A stretch of 40,374 bases of DNA from Albibeggiatoa sp964388965 (lineage in GTDB: Bacteria > Pseudomonadota > Gammaproteobacteria > Beggiatoales > Beggiatoaceae), in the NCBI GenBank assembly GCA_964388965.1, contig CAYMCP010000026.1:1-40374 (forward strand), given 5' to 3'. The first letter of the stretch is position 1. Each line of letters starts with the position of its first letter. The translations under genes were made by a program, and so were the position numbers. Positions 27,784 to 37,240 of this stretch are shown one piece after another. The notes under the pieces were generated by a model that saw only the letters and a list, made by a program, of their open reading frames with translations, was not told where the DNA came from and searched no databases.

Positions 27784-29714
27784 TTACTCTTCAATAGCAG
27801 AGAAAATTTGAGCATTGCCAGACTCGTCCACAAAAATAAGTTCAATCCCATCACTTTCAGCACTATCTTCGATGGCTTCGATTTTGGGACCAGATTCTTC
27901 CATTTTTTCCACAACAAACCATGGCGTTAAACGAATAGGAGCACCATTGTACTTGATCCTGACCATGCCATTTACAGCATTAGGTTCTACTTCCGTTATA
28001 CCGGGCAAATTCGCTATGGCTTCAAGAAATCCTTCTAATGAATGAAAAGCAGCATTTACATTTTGAAAAGTGCCATCTTCGTAAACCAAAACTCCATGAG
28101 TTTTATGCAATCTATGAAATCCCTTCGCTCTGTCGCTTCCAGATTGTACCAGTGGATCGAATAAGCTTGAGAGTGTCTCATCTCCCATGTTGAGCAAAAC
28201 GTTGCCATTTTCTTTCATTTCCACTTCACTACCGTCTGAGAGCACGTTTAATACTCCCTTAGGGTCTTTGGGTGCTGGAATAATCGGAATCTCACGTTCA
28301 TTTGGAGAAATAATCACATATTTACCATCTTTGCTCAAAGTGAGTCCGGGTACTGTTCCTTCTGGTCCCTGTCTCATACCACGATTATCGGGAATAAAGG
28401 CTAAATGCGCTCCAGCATACTCTCCTGTCCCCTTAACATTTAAGATGCCATTATCATCTTGAGTTAGATTAGATTCAGGTAATTGCGCTGCTGTAAGTCC
28501 TTGTTCAATCTCCTGCAACGTACTTACTGGTGACATGCCGCCTAAACCAAAACCTTTGCTTAAATCAGATAATTCGGGCATTTTTAAACCTTCTGGTAAT
28601 GAATCTGGCTGACCTTTGAAAGGCAAGGCAAGAACAGAATTCGCCGTTGGTTTCATTATTCCCCCCGTTTCTATCTTCCAACCTGAGGGTATAACTGGCT
28701 TCAGGTCATCAAAAGAAATTTCATCAGGGTTTAAATTAGCGAGTACGCGGGCTTTGTCATAACCCGATGCTTGTAGATATTTTTCCATGTCAATATGCTG
28801 CGTATAATACTGCACATGTTCTGCTGTTAATCCACGAAAAGAGTCGTATGGCGCCATAGAGAGCTGTTCTGGTGTTACACTACTTAGCAATTCTTTGGGA
28901 ATATATTTCAAATGCTCATGAGTTAAACCCCTAACTGATTCAGGTGGCGTATTAGCAATGTGAGCCAACGTTAAACCAGCCATGGCATCGGGCGGTGTAT
29001 TCGCCATATGACTTGCCGTTAAACCAGCCCTTGATTCCGGTGGCATATTGGTAATATGCTCTGCGGTCAAGCCCGCGAAAGCTGTAGGTGGCATATTGGC
29101 GATATGATCTTTATTCATACCTTCCATCGCTTTAGGTGGCATATTGGCGATATGATCTTTATTCATACCACTCATAGCGTTAGGTGGCATATTGGCGATA
29201 TGATCTTTATTCATACCNNNNNNNNNNNNNNNNNNNNNNNNNNNNNNNNNNNNNNNNNNNNNNNNNNNNNNNNNNNNNNNNNNNNNNNNNNNNNNNNNNN
29301 NNNNNNNNNNNNNNNNNTCATACCACTCATAGCGTTAGGTGGCATATTGGCGATATGATCTTTATTCATACCACTCATAGCGTTAGGTGGCATATTGGCG
29401 ATATGATCTTTATTCATACCTCCCATAGCGTTAGGTGGCATATTGGCGATATGATCTTTATTCATACCACCCATAGCGTTAGGTGGTATACGAGCAATGC
29501 GATCTCTATCCATTTCCCTCATGTTTTCTGGAGGCATATTAGCAATCTGTTCTCTATCCATACCTTCCATTTCTTCTGGGGTAAGATATAATCCAGTTTC
29601 TGAACCGTCTGGAAGAGGTTGAACATCTGTTGCGGTGACGCTTCCTATACTACCTATCCCAATGGTAGTGAAGATAGTAGCTTGAAGCATAATCATTAAT
29701 GATTTCTTTCTCAT
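27784..29714 (-). CDS. Secreted protein with 16-residue tandem repeats (interrupted by gap)
   Basis: One gene cut by the run of N at 29218-29317. A strong AAGGAG lies six bases before the ATG at 29714. The N-terminus is a signal peptide (cut near residue 29, VTA). Then come at least five repeats before the gap and nine after it: near-identical MNKDHIANMPPNAMSG units in the middle, and divergent GLTAEHITNMPPES types towards the C-terminus. The last about 330 residues are an unrecognised globular, acidic region containing short strand-rich pieces. The repeats have alternating helix-friendly and PP turns, consistent with a solenoid; function, perhaps surface exposure or ligand spacing, is unknown. 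The two halves are out of frame only because the gap length is a placeholder. Confidence 0.75.
28783..29561 (-). repeat. 48-bp tandem repeat array within the secreted repeat gene
   Basis: Fourteen visible 16-codon units. Those near the gap (29071-29214 and 29318-29465) are close to identical in DNA; the outer units diverge. This indicates recent expansion in the middle. The 100-base gap falls inside the array. Confidence 0.85.
29218..29317. other. Assembly gap (100 N)
   Basis: A run of 100 undetermined bases inside the 48-bp repeat array. TCATACC flanks it on both sides, so an in-register array would need 41 plus a multiple of 48 bases here. The value 100 is therefore a placeholder. Confidence 0.99.
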
Positions 29715-29869
29715 TATACACTCCTTTTTTATATCTCATTATGTATTAGAGTTATATTCCTTTAAAAAATAATCAGTTAGACAAATTCCATAGTCCAACG
29801 AATACGTTCATAATTCTACCATGAAAATCAGTGGAATTATATTCCTCAATACAACTCCATCGTATAAAA

Positions 29870-30238
29870 TTAACCTTGAAACGCATTTTTAATCCATTCA
29901 ATATGGGAATGTGGCGGGCGACCAGAAATCAGTAACGCATCAAACCGACAAGCCAATTGTGCACAATCATGATGATTTTGAAGATAATGCTCTGCTGTTT
30001 GATAAATACGTTGTTGTTTATGACTATCAATACTTTCTGCACTACTACCAAAGCGTGAGCTGGCTCGATAACGTACCTCAATAAATACTAAAGTTCTATC
30101 GTGTTCCATGATGAGGTCAATCTCACCTGCTCGACAACGATAATTACGTTGTATTAATTTTAATCCTTGCTGGGATAAATAATGATACGCAGTATCTTCC
30201 GCCCAACGCCCTTGTTCGTGATTGTTTAACAATTTCAT
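29870..30238 (-). CDS. yraN: YraN/UPF0102 putative endonuclease-like protein
   Basis: A 122-residue member of the YraN family, which has a PD-(D/E)xK nuclease-like fold and no firmly established role. The core is visible: GRWAEDTAYHYL (10-21), GEIDLI with Asp41, and VFIEVRYR with Glu54. The Arg in place of the canonical Lys of the ExK motif is shared with many gammaproteobacterial members. Length is normal. Upstream on the same strand is ubiC, 54 bases away; rsmI and diaA, which often neighbour yraN, are not here. Confidence 0.92.
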   Translation of the reverse strand: MKLLNNHEQGRWAEDTAYHYLSQQGLKLIQRNYRCRAGEIDLIMEHDRTLVFIEVRYRASSRFGSSAESIDSHKQQRIYQTAEHYLQNHHDCAQLACRFDALLISGRPPHSHIEWIKNAFQG

Positions 30239-30292
30239 TGCGTTTTTAATTCCGGCTATACGTTAGGATGAATAGTCCTTAATTCTGAATTT

Positions 30293-30841
30293 TTAGTTAA
30301 AATGCTTTAGCATATTAGGCAAAAAGCTCTCATTTACCAGTAATGGATTACCAGATAAGTTAAAAATTGAACGTCGCGCCCACAATAATTTATCGGAAAA
30401 ATGCTGCTGTTGTTGTGCTAAGTAATATAGTAAATGTGAAGTGTCCAATTGCGCAATTTGCAAATGAGTACGTGGAAATTGATTGCTAGAAAATAAGATT
30501 GAGCCTAACGGTGAATTACCTAAATGTGCTAAACGACGATATTGACCTGTTAAAGTTTGACGTGGGATTACCGTCCGGGCAAATACCCAAGCTTCATGAT
30601 CGCAGTGCAAACATACGTGACGAATTCGTACATATTCGCGTGATGGGATGTTTAATAATTGTGCTTCACTCAACAAAGGATATTGCCAAGTTTCTGTGAG
30701 TACCTCAACTTGAAATGCTTGCTGGCAATGATTGCGTAAACGTAGCGTTAAAGAGTCCTGCGAAAATAGCCATATTTGCAAATCTTTAGATAAAAATTGA
30801 TGTCGCCAATATCTAACGTCGCGCCACTGAGTATTATCCAC
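30293..30841 (-). CDS. ubiC: Chorismate lyase
   Basis: Splits chorismate to 4-hydroxybenzoate and pyruvate, the first step of ubiquinone synthesis, in the cytoplasm. The 182 residues carry family features: IPSREYVRIRHVCLHCD (65-81) with the conserved VR-V pattern, ARTVIP near 88-93, PLGSILF (111-117), and the C-terminal WARRSIFNLSGNPLLVNESFLP. ubiA, its usual partner, is not adjacent. It starts 11 bases after the stop of the beta-helix protein gene, so the two may share a transcript though they have no functional link. Confidence 0.92.
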   Translation of the reverse strand: MDNTQWRDVRYWRHQFLSKDLQIWLFSQDSLTLRLRNHCQQAFQVEVLTETWQYPLLSEAQLLNIPSREYVRIRHVCLHCDHEAWVFARTVIPRQTLTGQYRRLAHLGNSPLGSILFSSNQFPRTHLQIAQLDTSHLLYYLAQQQQHFSDKLLWARRSIFNLSGNPLLVNESFLPNMLKHFN

Positions 30842-30852
30842 ACTTATTATAC

Positions 30853-33636
30853 CTATTGTACCGTGAAGGTAATTGGCGTGTCCGCATTGAACACCAATTG
30901 CTGTGTGTCTGGTAACAAATAGCCTACAAAAATCTGAAATTGCCCTTGTAAACGGCGTAATTGCCCATTAAAAATAGTAATCTGCTGATTTGCCATCAAC
31001 TCAATCGTTGAATCAGATTTTAAGGTCTCGCGCCTACCATTCCAATCTTGCCATAATTCACCTTGACGCATCACGGTTCGCGCTAATAAACCGTCTTCTG
31101 ATTGAAAAATCGCTACTAGATATAATGCTGCTTGTCTACCAATATCCATTTGACTCACTTCTATATCAATTACAATATCTACATTTTCCGTCTGCGAAAC
31201 GTATAGCGCATTACTGCTTAAATTTTCAGTTATTACTCTACCATTAAATGTGGTTTGACTATCTTCAATCGCGCCTGTCTGTAAATCAATACTAAGACCT
31301 TGTCCAAGTAAAGATTGAAAGAAAAACTCATTTACACCAATATCATATTGGCTACCTTGTGCTGCGCTATCGCGTACTGCAAATTGAGTTAATAAGGTGC
31401 TAATTGCTTGCGCAATCGCTGTACCTGTATCTAATGCACCACTATTAATATTAAGATTAAAATCAGTTGGAATCGCTAAAAAACGCCGCTGTAGAAATAA
31501 ATTCCGATTCGTCGCATAGCCGTATAACATAAAAGCGGGATTATCCTCAACACTATTCCCCTCCCAATGCGTCAAACTGTGCAAATAGACTAAACTGGGA
31601 TAAGCTTGATTTAAGCGTAAAGCGTACATTAACGTAGGTTTGGCGCGTGTCCAGCCGTTGTTGTAATACAAATTGTAATCGGTTATAAATTTATCTTCAT
31701 TTTCACGCACGGTATGACTAAAACCATTTTCGCCGTTGTTAGCAATAATATTATTAACAATTTCTAAACCTTGCGTTCCGTGTACGTCGTCTGCGGTACT
31801 ATTCCAAATATCAATCCCGCGCCGTGCACCCGCTACAATATTGTTATAAAAATAAATTTCTCCATCACGCCAGTTACGAATGACGAACAATCCAGACCAT
31901 GAATTATTAGATAATGTATTACGATACATGGCAATACCAGTTGCATCATTGAGAAATATGCCATAAGCAAAATAGCCTTGTTCCCATAAATCTCGTTTTT
32001 CAGCAATATTCGCCCAACCGTAGTTATTTTGTAAAACATTGCCAGTTACCAGCACATTTTTAAACACATGTTGATGCGGAGGCGTACCAGAAAATTGGAT
32101 TGCACCACATTCACCACCCGCTAAACAGGCTAAAGTTATATGATTATCTTGGATTAAAATATCACCAAGCTTGATTTCTTCCGGTGTAAATTCATAATTC
32201 TTATCTGGCGCGTTGATACTCGATTTAAAAAAATGAATCCCATCATGCCCAATGTTTCGCAATGTGTTGCCTTTGACCTGTGCGTTGTCGGCATAAATGA
32301 ATCGAATTCCCACACCTCTATCAGAATCGGAACGTAAGCCTATGTTTTTGAATTGATTATTATTAATTTGAATATGCGTAATAGGTGCGAAGGTAAACGG
32401 AATATGCTCACTCGTTTCAGAACGGGTTGCTTGTACTAATACGGCTATGCTATCAATATTGCTAAGTTCGGATTGCGTAAGCCGACAATTTTTTGTTATG
32501 ACACTTGGGGTTGCATTCAATGCGACATCTTGAGATAAGTACACGCCATAGTTAGTATATCGAATGGTCAAATTTTGAAATTGATTATTCATACTACTCT
32601 GATTAATAGCGTTGTCTTGTTTAATCGCGGTACCGTTGTACAACTCAATTGTCAAATCTTGCAATACAATATTAGATTTACCAGCCAAATTCCAAGCATT
32701 ATTTAAAACACTAAATTCTAAGTTTTCTGCTTTAATTTCAGCAGTATATAAATATAAAATTTGTGTAGTAGTATCTAACCAATATTCACCTTTTGCATCC
32801 ATTAAGGCGGGGTGGTTTTCAATGTAATAGCGACTACCCCAACCTAATCCGGGATTATTTTTGGTACGGCGATAAGCTTGTCCAGTCAAAGTTACTCGCC
32901 CTAAATAGGATTCATGCTCAACAATTTTACGCCGATAAACATGATCGCCTTGCACCGCGTCCACAATGGTAATCGTCGCCCCGACTAAATTATCATAAGC
33001 ACCTAAATGACCGGCTTCGACTAAAGGATCACTATAATTATCTGTTAGCTGATTAAATGAGCGACTTTCTGCGTCACAAGCGGTATCGGTTTCTACACAC
33101 ACCACACTTTCAGAACCGCCGTCGGCTGTCCACCAGAATTCATGCTGTTTCCATTCTACGTCCATATCCCAGTCAGGCTCATGCGCTATTGGATAGCGTT
33201 GTTTAATTTGTTCATCATTAAATTCGACCACAAAGCGAGGAGTCTGGGTTAAATCCCACGCACTCACATCTATTTTAACGATTTTATCCAATTCGGCTGT
33301 AAATGGTAAACCAATGTTATTGCCTTCAATTGGTTGACTATTCTTAATTGGCTGCGAGCCGCGCAATATAACTGTGCCTTTATCTACAGCTTTATAAACA
33401 ATTGGATTATCCGCTGTACCGCTGTTTAATGGCGTAATGGATTCTCGATAAATGCCAGCTTGAATATTTATTGTATCACCTGCTTGGGCGAGATTAGCGG
33501 CAGCTTGAATCGTCTGCAATGCCATTTCAGGTGTCAGACCATCATTGCTATCGTTACCTAAATTGGCATCGACCCAGAGGTTTTGAGCAAAACTAGGAGA
33601 AATAATCAAACAATATAAAAAAAGTATTTTTTTCAT
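30853..33636 (-). CDS. Large secreted right-handed beta-helix protein
   Basis: A 927-residue exported protein. The start at 33636 puts the signal peptide (MKKILFLYCLIISPSFAQN) at the very N-terminus; an in-frame ATG 21 bases upstream would add seven residues. After it comes LWVDANLGNDSNDGLTPE and a LQTIQAAANLAQAGDTINIQAGIYRES stretch, the DUF1565-like start of pectate-lyase/NosD beta-helices. The middle (about 330-690) has many short N-x-hydrophobic-x-N-N turns of parallel beta-helix type. The last 200 residues look like a separate beta-sandwich domain. It may bind or cleave a polysaccharide; no catalytic residues could be assigned. Confidence 0.82.
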   Translation of the reverse strand: MKKILFLYCLIISPSFAQNLWVDANLGNDSNDGLTPEMALQTIQAAANLAQAGDTINIQAGIYRESITPLNSGTADNPIVYKAVDKGTVILRGSQPIKNSQPIEGNNIGLPFTAELDKIVKIDVSAWDLTQTPRFVVEFNDEQIKQRYPIAHEPDWDMDVEWKQHEFWWTADGGSESVVCVETDTACDAESRSFNQLTDNYSDPLVEAGHLGAYDNLVGATITIVDAVQGDHVYRRKIVEHESYLGRVTLTGQAYRRTKNNPGLGWGSRYYIENHPALMDAKGEYWLDTTTQILYLYTAEIKAENLEFSVLNNAWNLAGKSNIVLQDLTIELYNGTAIKQDNAINQSSMNNQFQNLTIRYTNYGVYLSQDVALNATPSVITKNCRLTQSELSNIDSIAVLVQATRSETSEHIPFTFAPITHIQINNNQFKNIGLRSDSDRGVGIRFIYADNAQVKGNTLRNIGHDGIHFFKSSINAPDKNYEFTPEEIKLGDILIQDNHITLACLAGGECGAIQFSGTPPHQHVFKNVLVTGNVLQNNYGWANIAEKRDLWEQGYFAYGIFLNDATGIAMYRNTLSNNSWSGLFVIRNWRDGEIYFYNNIVAGARRGIDIWNSTADDVHGTQGLEIVNNIIANNGENGFSHTVRENEDKFITDYNLYYNNGWTRAKPTLMYALRLNQAYPSLVYLHSLTHWEGNSVEDNPAFMLYGYATNRNLFLQRRFLAIPTDFNLNINSGALDTGTAIAQAISTLLTQFAVRDSAAQGSQYDIGVNEFFFQSLLGQGLSIDLQTGAIEDSQTTFNGRVITENLSSNALYVSQTENVDIVIDIEVSQMDIGRQAALYLVAIFQSEDGLLARTVMRQGELWQDWNGRRETLKSDSTIELMANQQITIFNGQLRRLQGQFQIFVGYLLPDTQQLVFNADTPITFTVQ

Positions 33637-33988
33637 CGAATCGCACAAGAAACCCATCTTGACAGGAACGGATAGCGCACGCCATTAGGCGATTGATTTC
33701 CCTTGTTTCTTGTATCCTCTTTTTTCAGTGTAATATGCCAATTTATTCTATAGCACTTCTATCCCCATTTGAATATCAAAAAATACTATTTTTAGATACA
33801 AGTGTGATACAGGCTACGTTTAAATCAATACGCCAATTATAATAATTATTTGAAAATCATAAGAATTTAGTTTAAGTTAGCTTATCTTTTTGTAACTTTT
33901 AGTCAACTCCTTTTTATGTACGATGACTAATTACTAATCATTTGATTTTATTAAAATTTAGATCAACCTACTACATTGGCAATTATTC
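33637..33988. other. 352-bp divergent intergenic region
   Basis: No gene is seen. It contains an inverted repeat TTAGTCA (33899-33905) / TGACTAA (33924-33930) upstream of the GspF-like gene, and a small hairpin CGCC-ATTA-GGCG near 33680. The region is AT-rich and must carry promoters for both flanking genes; none could be placed with confidence. Confidence 0.5.
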
Positions 33989-35191
33989 ATGTCTCAACAA
34001 TATTTTTATAAAGCGATGGATAATCATGGGCGTTTGATTCAAGGTCAAGTAACAGCAAACAATATCGATGACTTAGAATCTCGTTTAGAGCGCATGGGTT
34101 TAGATTTAATCCATTATAAAATCCGCAAAACCCGTTCACAACACATTGGTAAAGTGACTCGTCAAGAATTAATTACATTTTGTTTTCACATGGAACAATT
34201 GATACATGCTGGCGTGCCAATTGTTGAAAGTTTAGAGGATTTACGTGATACTTTATCACAATCTCGTTTTCGTGAAGTGGTATCAAGTTTAATTGAACAT
34301 ATTCAAGGTGGTGAAAACTTATCGGAAGCAATGGCACATTATCCTGACGTATTCAATCAAGTCACGCAAAGTTTAGTACTAGCAGGTGAGCAAAGTGGTC
34401 AACTGAGTGTTGTATTTGAGCATTTAAGCTCTACGTTAAAATGGCATGATGAACTGGTTTCAAAAACAAAAAAATTGTTAATGTATCCCGCTTTTATGGG
34501 AATTGCTATTTTTGCGGTCGTTTTTTTCATGATGGTGTATTTAGTTCCAGAATTAATTAAATTTTTTGATTCGATGAATGTCACTTTACCGACGCATACC
34601 AAAGTTTTAGTATCAATTTCCAATTTCTTCGTAAACTACTGGTACATTATTTTAGGTTCTCCGTTCGCGCTACTAGCTACGCTCAAAACACTATTACATT
34701 TCAGTAGTCGAGCACGGTTTATTTTTGATCGATTAAAATTAAAATTGTGGTTAATCGGACCTATTTTAGAAAAAATTATTTTAGCGCGTTTTGCTACATT
34801 TTTTGCCTTATTGTACGGTTCTGGCATCACGGTATTGGATAGTTTGCGTTTAAGTAAAAAAATGGCTAATAATCTAGTCATTGAAACCGCAATACAACAA
34901 GTTATTGATCAAATTGCCGATGGTGTAGGTATCACTGAAAGTTTTAAACGTGTACACTTATTTCCACCTTTAGTTTTGCGTATGGTTAAAATTGGTGAGG
35001 CGACAGGTGAGTTAGATAAATCATTGATTAATGTAAGTTATTTTTATGATCGAGAAGTAAAAGAGGGTATTGATAAAATTCAAACGATGATAGAACCAAC
35101 GATGACCGTGATTATGGGATTACTATTAGGTTGGATTATGATGTCAGTATTGGGACCTGTTTACGATATTATCGGTGAGATTCAAGTTTAA
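33989..35191 (+). CDS. GspF/PilC-type inner-membrane platform protein
   Basis: A 400-residue type II secretion system F-domain protein, the inner-membrane platform that works with the assembly ATPase in type IV pili or type II secretion. It begins with YFYKAMDNHGRLIQGQV, the usual N-terminal beta segment, followed by two T2SSF repeats: one near 60-185 (FCFHMEQLIHAGVPIVESL, then ...GEQSGQL) and one near 265-390 (FATFFALLYGSGITVLDSL, ...IGEATGEL). TM helices lie near 167-190, 215-236 and 370-392. No pilB, pilD, gspE or pseudopilin gene is adjacent, so which system it serves is unclear. The start has no strong SD. Confidence 0.9.
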   Translation: MSQQYFYKAMDNHGRLIQGQVTANNIDDLESRLERMGLDLIHYKIRKTRSQHIGKVTRQELITFCFHMEQLIHAGVPIVESLEDLRDTLSQSRFREVVSSLIEHIQGGENLSEAMAHYPDVFNQVTQSLVLAGEQSGQLSVVFEHLSSTLKWHDELVSKTKKLLMYPAFMGIAIFAVVFFMMVYLVPELIKFFDSMNVTLPTHTKVLVSISNFFVNYWYIILGSPFALLATLKTLLHFSSRARFIFDRLKLKLWLIGPILEKIILARFATFFALLYGSGITVLDSLRLSKKMANNLVIETAIQQVIDQIADGVGITESFKRVHLFPPLVLRMVKIGEATGELDKSLINVSYFYDREVKEGIDKIQTMIEPTMTVIMGLLLGWIMMSVLGPVYDIIGEIQV

Positions 35192-35323
35192 ATACTTATC
35201 TTGTGCAGGTGAAGTTTAATTGCGTATTTATCCGATCTGATCTAACTTATATCTTTCGCAACTTTACTTTAGTTTTCAATAATATGGTATTGGATTTTAC
35301 CAGCTAAAATGTGACATTTTTTG

Positions 35324-35329
35324 TATAAT
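35324..35329 (+). promoter_or_regulatory. Candidate -10 element before the DUF815 gene
   Basis: Consensus TATAAT, preceded directly by TG, 30 bases before the ATG. No good -35 at 17 bases. It lies inside an inverted repeat AGCTAAA (35302-35308) / TTTAGCT (35330-35336), which could act as an operator. Confidence 0.35.
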
Positions 35330-35358
35330 TTAGCTAATTTTTCTCTATTCTGACTTAC

Positions 35359-36237
35359 ATGGTGTTTATGAAAAAAATTCTCAAACGAATTGATAAATTA
35401 CTTACTGTTTTAGAAAATCATTTTTTAACTGTAGATCAAACCTTAGATTGGGAGCAAGTTTTAGCCTATCGCTGGCGCAAACATGATGGACATGGTTATT
35501 TCTATCCAATTAATAATCTACATCAAATTTATTTAAATGATTTACAAGGTATTGAACATCAAAAAATCATTTGTGAACGTAATACTATGCAATTTCTACA
35601 CGCTAAACCGGCAAATAATATTTTATTATGGGGTTCGCGTGGTACTGGAAAATCCTCTTTAATCAAAGCGTTACTTAACAAATATGCTCAAAAAGGTTTG
35701 CGATTAGTAGAAGTAGATAAACAAGATTTAATTGATTTACCCGATATTATGGACGCGCTACATCAAGTTACATATCGGTTTATTGTTTTCTGCGATGATT
35801 TATCTTTTGAGCAGGGTGATGGTAGTTATAAAGCGTTAAAAAGTATTTTAGATGGCTCTTTAAGTGCCACATCTAGCAATGTATTGATTTATGCCACTTC
35901 AAACCGTCGTCACTTAATGCCTGAATATATGAGTGAAAATTTGCAATCGAAATATGTTGATGGAGAATTACATCTTAGTGAGGTCATTGAAGAAAAAATT
36001 TCTTTATCGGAGCGGTTTGGCATTTGGTTATCATTTTACCCGTTTGGACAAGAAGAATATTTGCAAATTGTAGAATATTGGGTACACGAATTAGGTTTAA
36101 CAGAATATGATAAAGTAGCTATGCACCAAGCAGCATTGCAATGGGCATTAGCTAGAAGCTCACGCAGTGGGCGTAGTGCAAGACAATTTGCCCAAGATTG
36201 GGTAGGAAAAGAAACATTTTCATCCACAGAATTTTGA
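35359..36237 (+). CDS. DUF815 AAA+ ATPase
   Basis: A 292-residue protein of the DUF815 group of AAA+ ATPases. Walker A GSRGTGKSS lies at 92-100 and Walker B-like FCDDLSFE at 144-151; the text YATSNRRHLMPE near 178-190 is the sensor-1 strand. Segments EEKISLSERFGIWLSFYPF and SRSGRSARQFAQDW are characteristic of the family. The function is unknown; no membrane segment is seen. The ATG at 35359 is followed by another three codons later. fabI lies 56 bases downstream on the same strand. Confidence 0.88.
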   Translation: MVFMKKILKRIDKLLTVLENHFLTVDQTLDWEQVLAYRWRKHDGHGYFYPINNLHQIYLNDLQGIEHQKIICERNTMQFLHAKPANNILLWGSRGTGKSSLIKALLNKYAQKGLRLVEVDKQDLIDLPDIMDALHQVTYRFIVFCDDLSFEQGDGSYKALKSILDGSLSATSSNVLIYATSNRRHLMPEYMSENLQSKYVDGELHLSEVIEEKISLSERFGIWLSFYPFGQEEYLQIVEYWVHELGLTEYDKVAMHQAALQWALARSSRSGRSARQFAQDWVGKETFSSTEF

Positions 36238-36293
36238 TTTTGTGTAGAAACGATTAAACTACTGCGTTTAAGTGCGTACTCAAGGAGAAATTA

Positions 36294-37064
36294 ATGGGAT
36301 TTTTGGCTGGAAAACGTGTATTAATTGTGGGTTTAGCTAGTAATCGTTCAATTGCATACGGTATTGCTAAAGCCATGCACCGTGAAGGCGCGATGTTAGC
36401 ATTTACTTATCAAAACGATAAATTGAAAGATCGCGTAGTTAAAATGGCAACTGAATTTGATTCAACTATTACTATGCCGTGCGATGTTGGTAGTGATGAG
36501 GAAATTTCTAATATTTTTAATACGCTAAAACAATCTTGGGATAAATTAGATGTCATTGTACATTCTGTGGCATTTGCGCCGGGAGATGAGCTAAAAGGTG
36601 CTTATTTGGAAAATGCGAGCCGTGAAGGTTTCATTACAGCGCATGAAATCAGCTCTTACAGTTTTTCAGCTTTGGCAAAAGCAGGTAGCGATATGATGTC
36701 GGACAATGCTTCAATGTTGACTTTAAGTTATTTGGGTGCGGTGCGTGCGATGCCGAATTATAATGTAATGGGTTTGGCAAAGGCGAGCTTGGAAGCTAAT
36801 GTGCGTTTTATGGCGTATAGCTTGGGTGAGAGAGGTATTCGAGTCAATGGAATTTCAGCCGGTCCGATTCGCACTTTAGCCGCGTCTGGTATTGCTGATT
36901 TTAAAAATATGTTGGATTACGTGAAAGGTCGTGCTCCTTTGCGCCGCAACGTCACAGCCGACGAAGTAGGAAATGTAGCGGCATTTTTATGCTCTGATTT
37001 AGCCTCTGGAGTAACAGGCGAAATTACCTATGTAGATTGTGGCTTTAGCATCACTGCAATGTAA
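36294..37064 (+). CDS. fabI: Enoyl-[acyl-carrier-protein] reductase, FabI type
   Basis: NADH-dependent last reduction in each round of fatty-acid elongation. The 256-residue protein begins MGFLAGKRVLIVGLASNRSIAYGIA. Catalytic Tyr146, Tyr156 and Lys163 occupy the same positions as in E. coli. SAGPIRTLAASGI follows at 188-200. Position 93 is Ala where E. coli has Gly; Ala is also natural in S. aureus FabI, so it is not a resistance mark. The final VDCGFS has Cys in place of the usual Gly. The strong AAGGAG lies six bases before the ATG. Terminated by the hairpin at 37089. Confidence 0.96.
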   Translation: MGFLAGKRVLIVGLASNRSIAYGIAKAMHREGAMLAFTYQNDKLKDRVVKMATEFDSTITMPCDVGSDEEISNIFNTLKQSWDKLDVIVHSVAFAPGDELKGAYLENASREGFITAHEISSYSFSALAKAGSDMMSDNASMLTLSYLGAVRAMPNYNVMGLAKASLEANVRFMAYSLGERGIRVNGISAGPIRTLAASGIADFKNMLDYVKGRAPLRRNVTADEVGNVAAFLCSDLASGVTGEITYVDCGFSITAM

Positions 37065-37088
37065 AACTGTTTTTTTATTTCTTTTCTA

Positions 37089-37118
37089 ACTCCCAATTCC
37101 ATTTGGGAGTATTTTTTT
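37089..37118. terminator. Rho-independent terminator of fabI
   Basis: Stem ACTCCCAA / TTGGGAGT, loop TTCCAT, followed on the plus strand by A and T8. On the other strand a T-rich run is also found, so it can serve the convergent nuoF gene as well. Confidence 0.85.
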
Positions 37119-37240
37119 TAATTTTTTCTGGTAAAGGAATCATTTTGTTATTTTTGCGGGCTGTTAAGTCGTTTTGTAACTATCGCCTGCTTTTAACTCA
37201 TTTTCCATCATCGATCATAAAAATAAGTTAGAAAAAATAG

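Noticed and set aside
29056..29591. Plus-strand open frames across the repeat array
   Set aside because: They are antisense to the repeat gene, and stay open only because the 48-bp unit has no stop in that frame and because N is translated as X.
36294..37064. Ala at FabI position 93 as a triclosan-resistance change
   Set aside because: E. coli has Gly there, but Ala is natural in sensitive FabI enzymes such as that of S. aureus, so it is ordinary variation.
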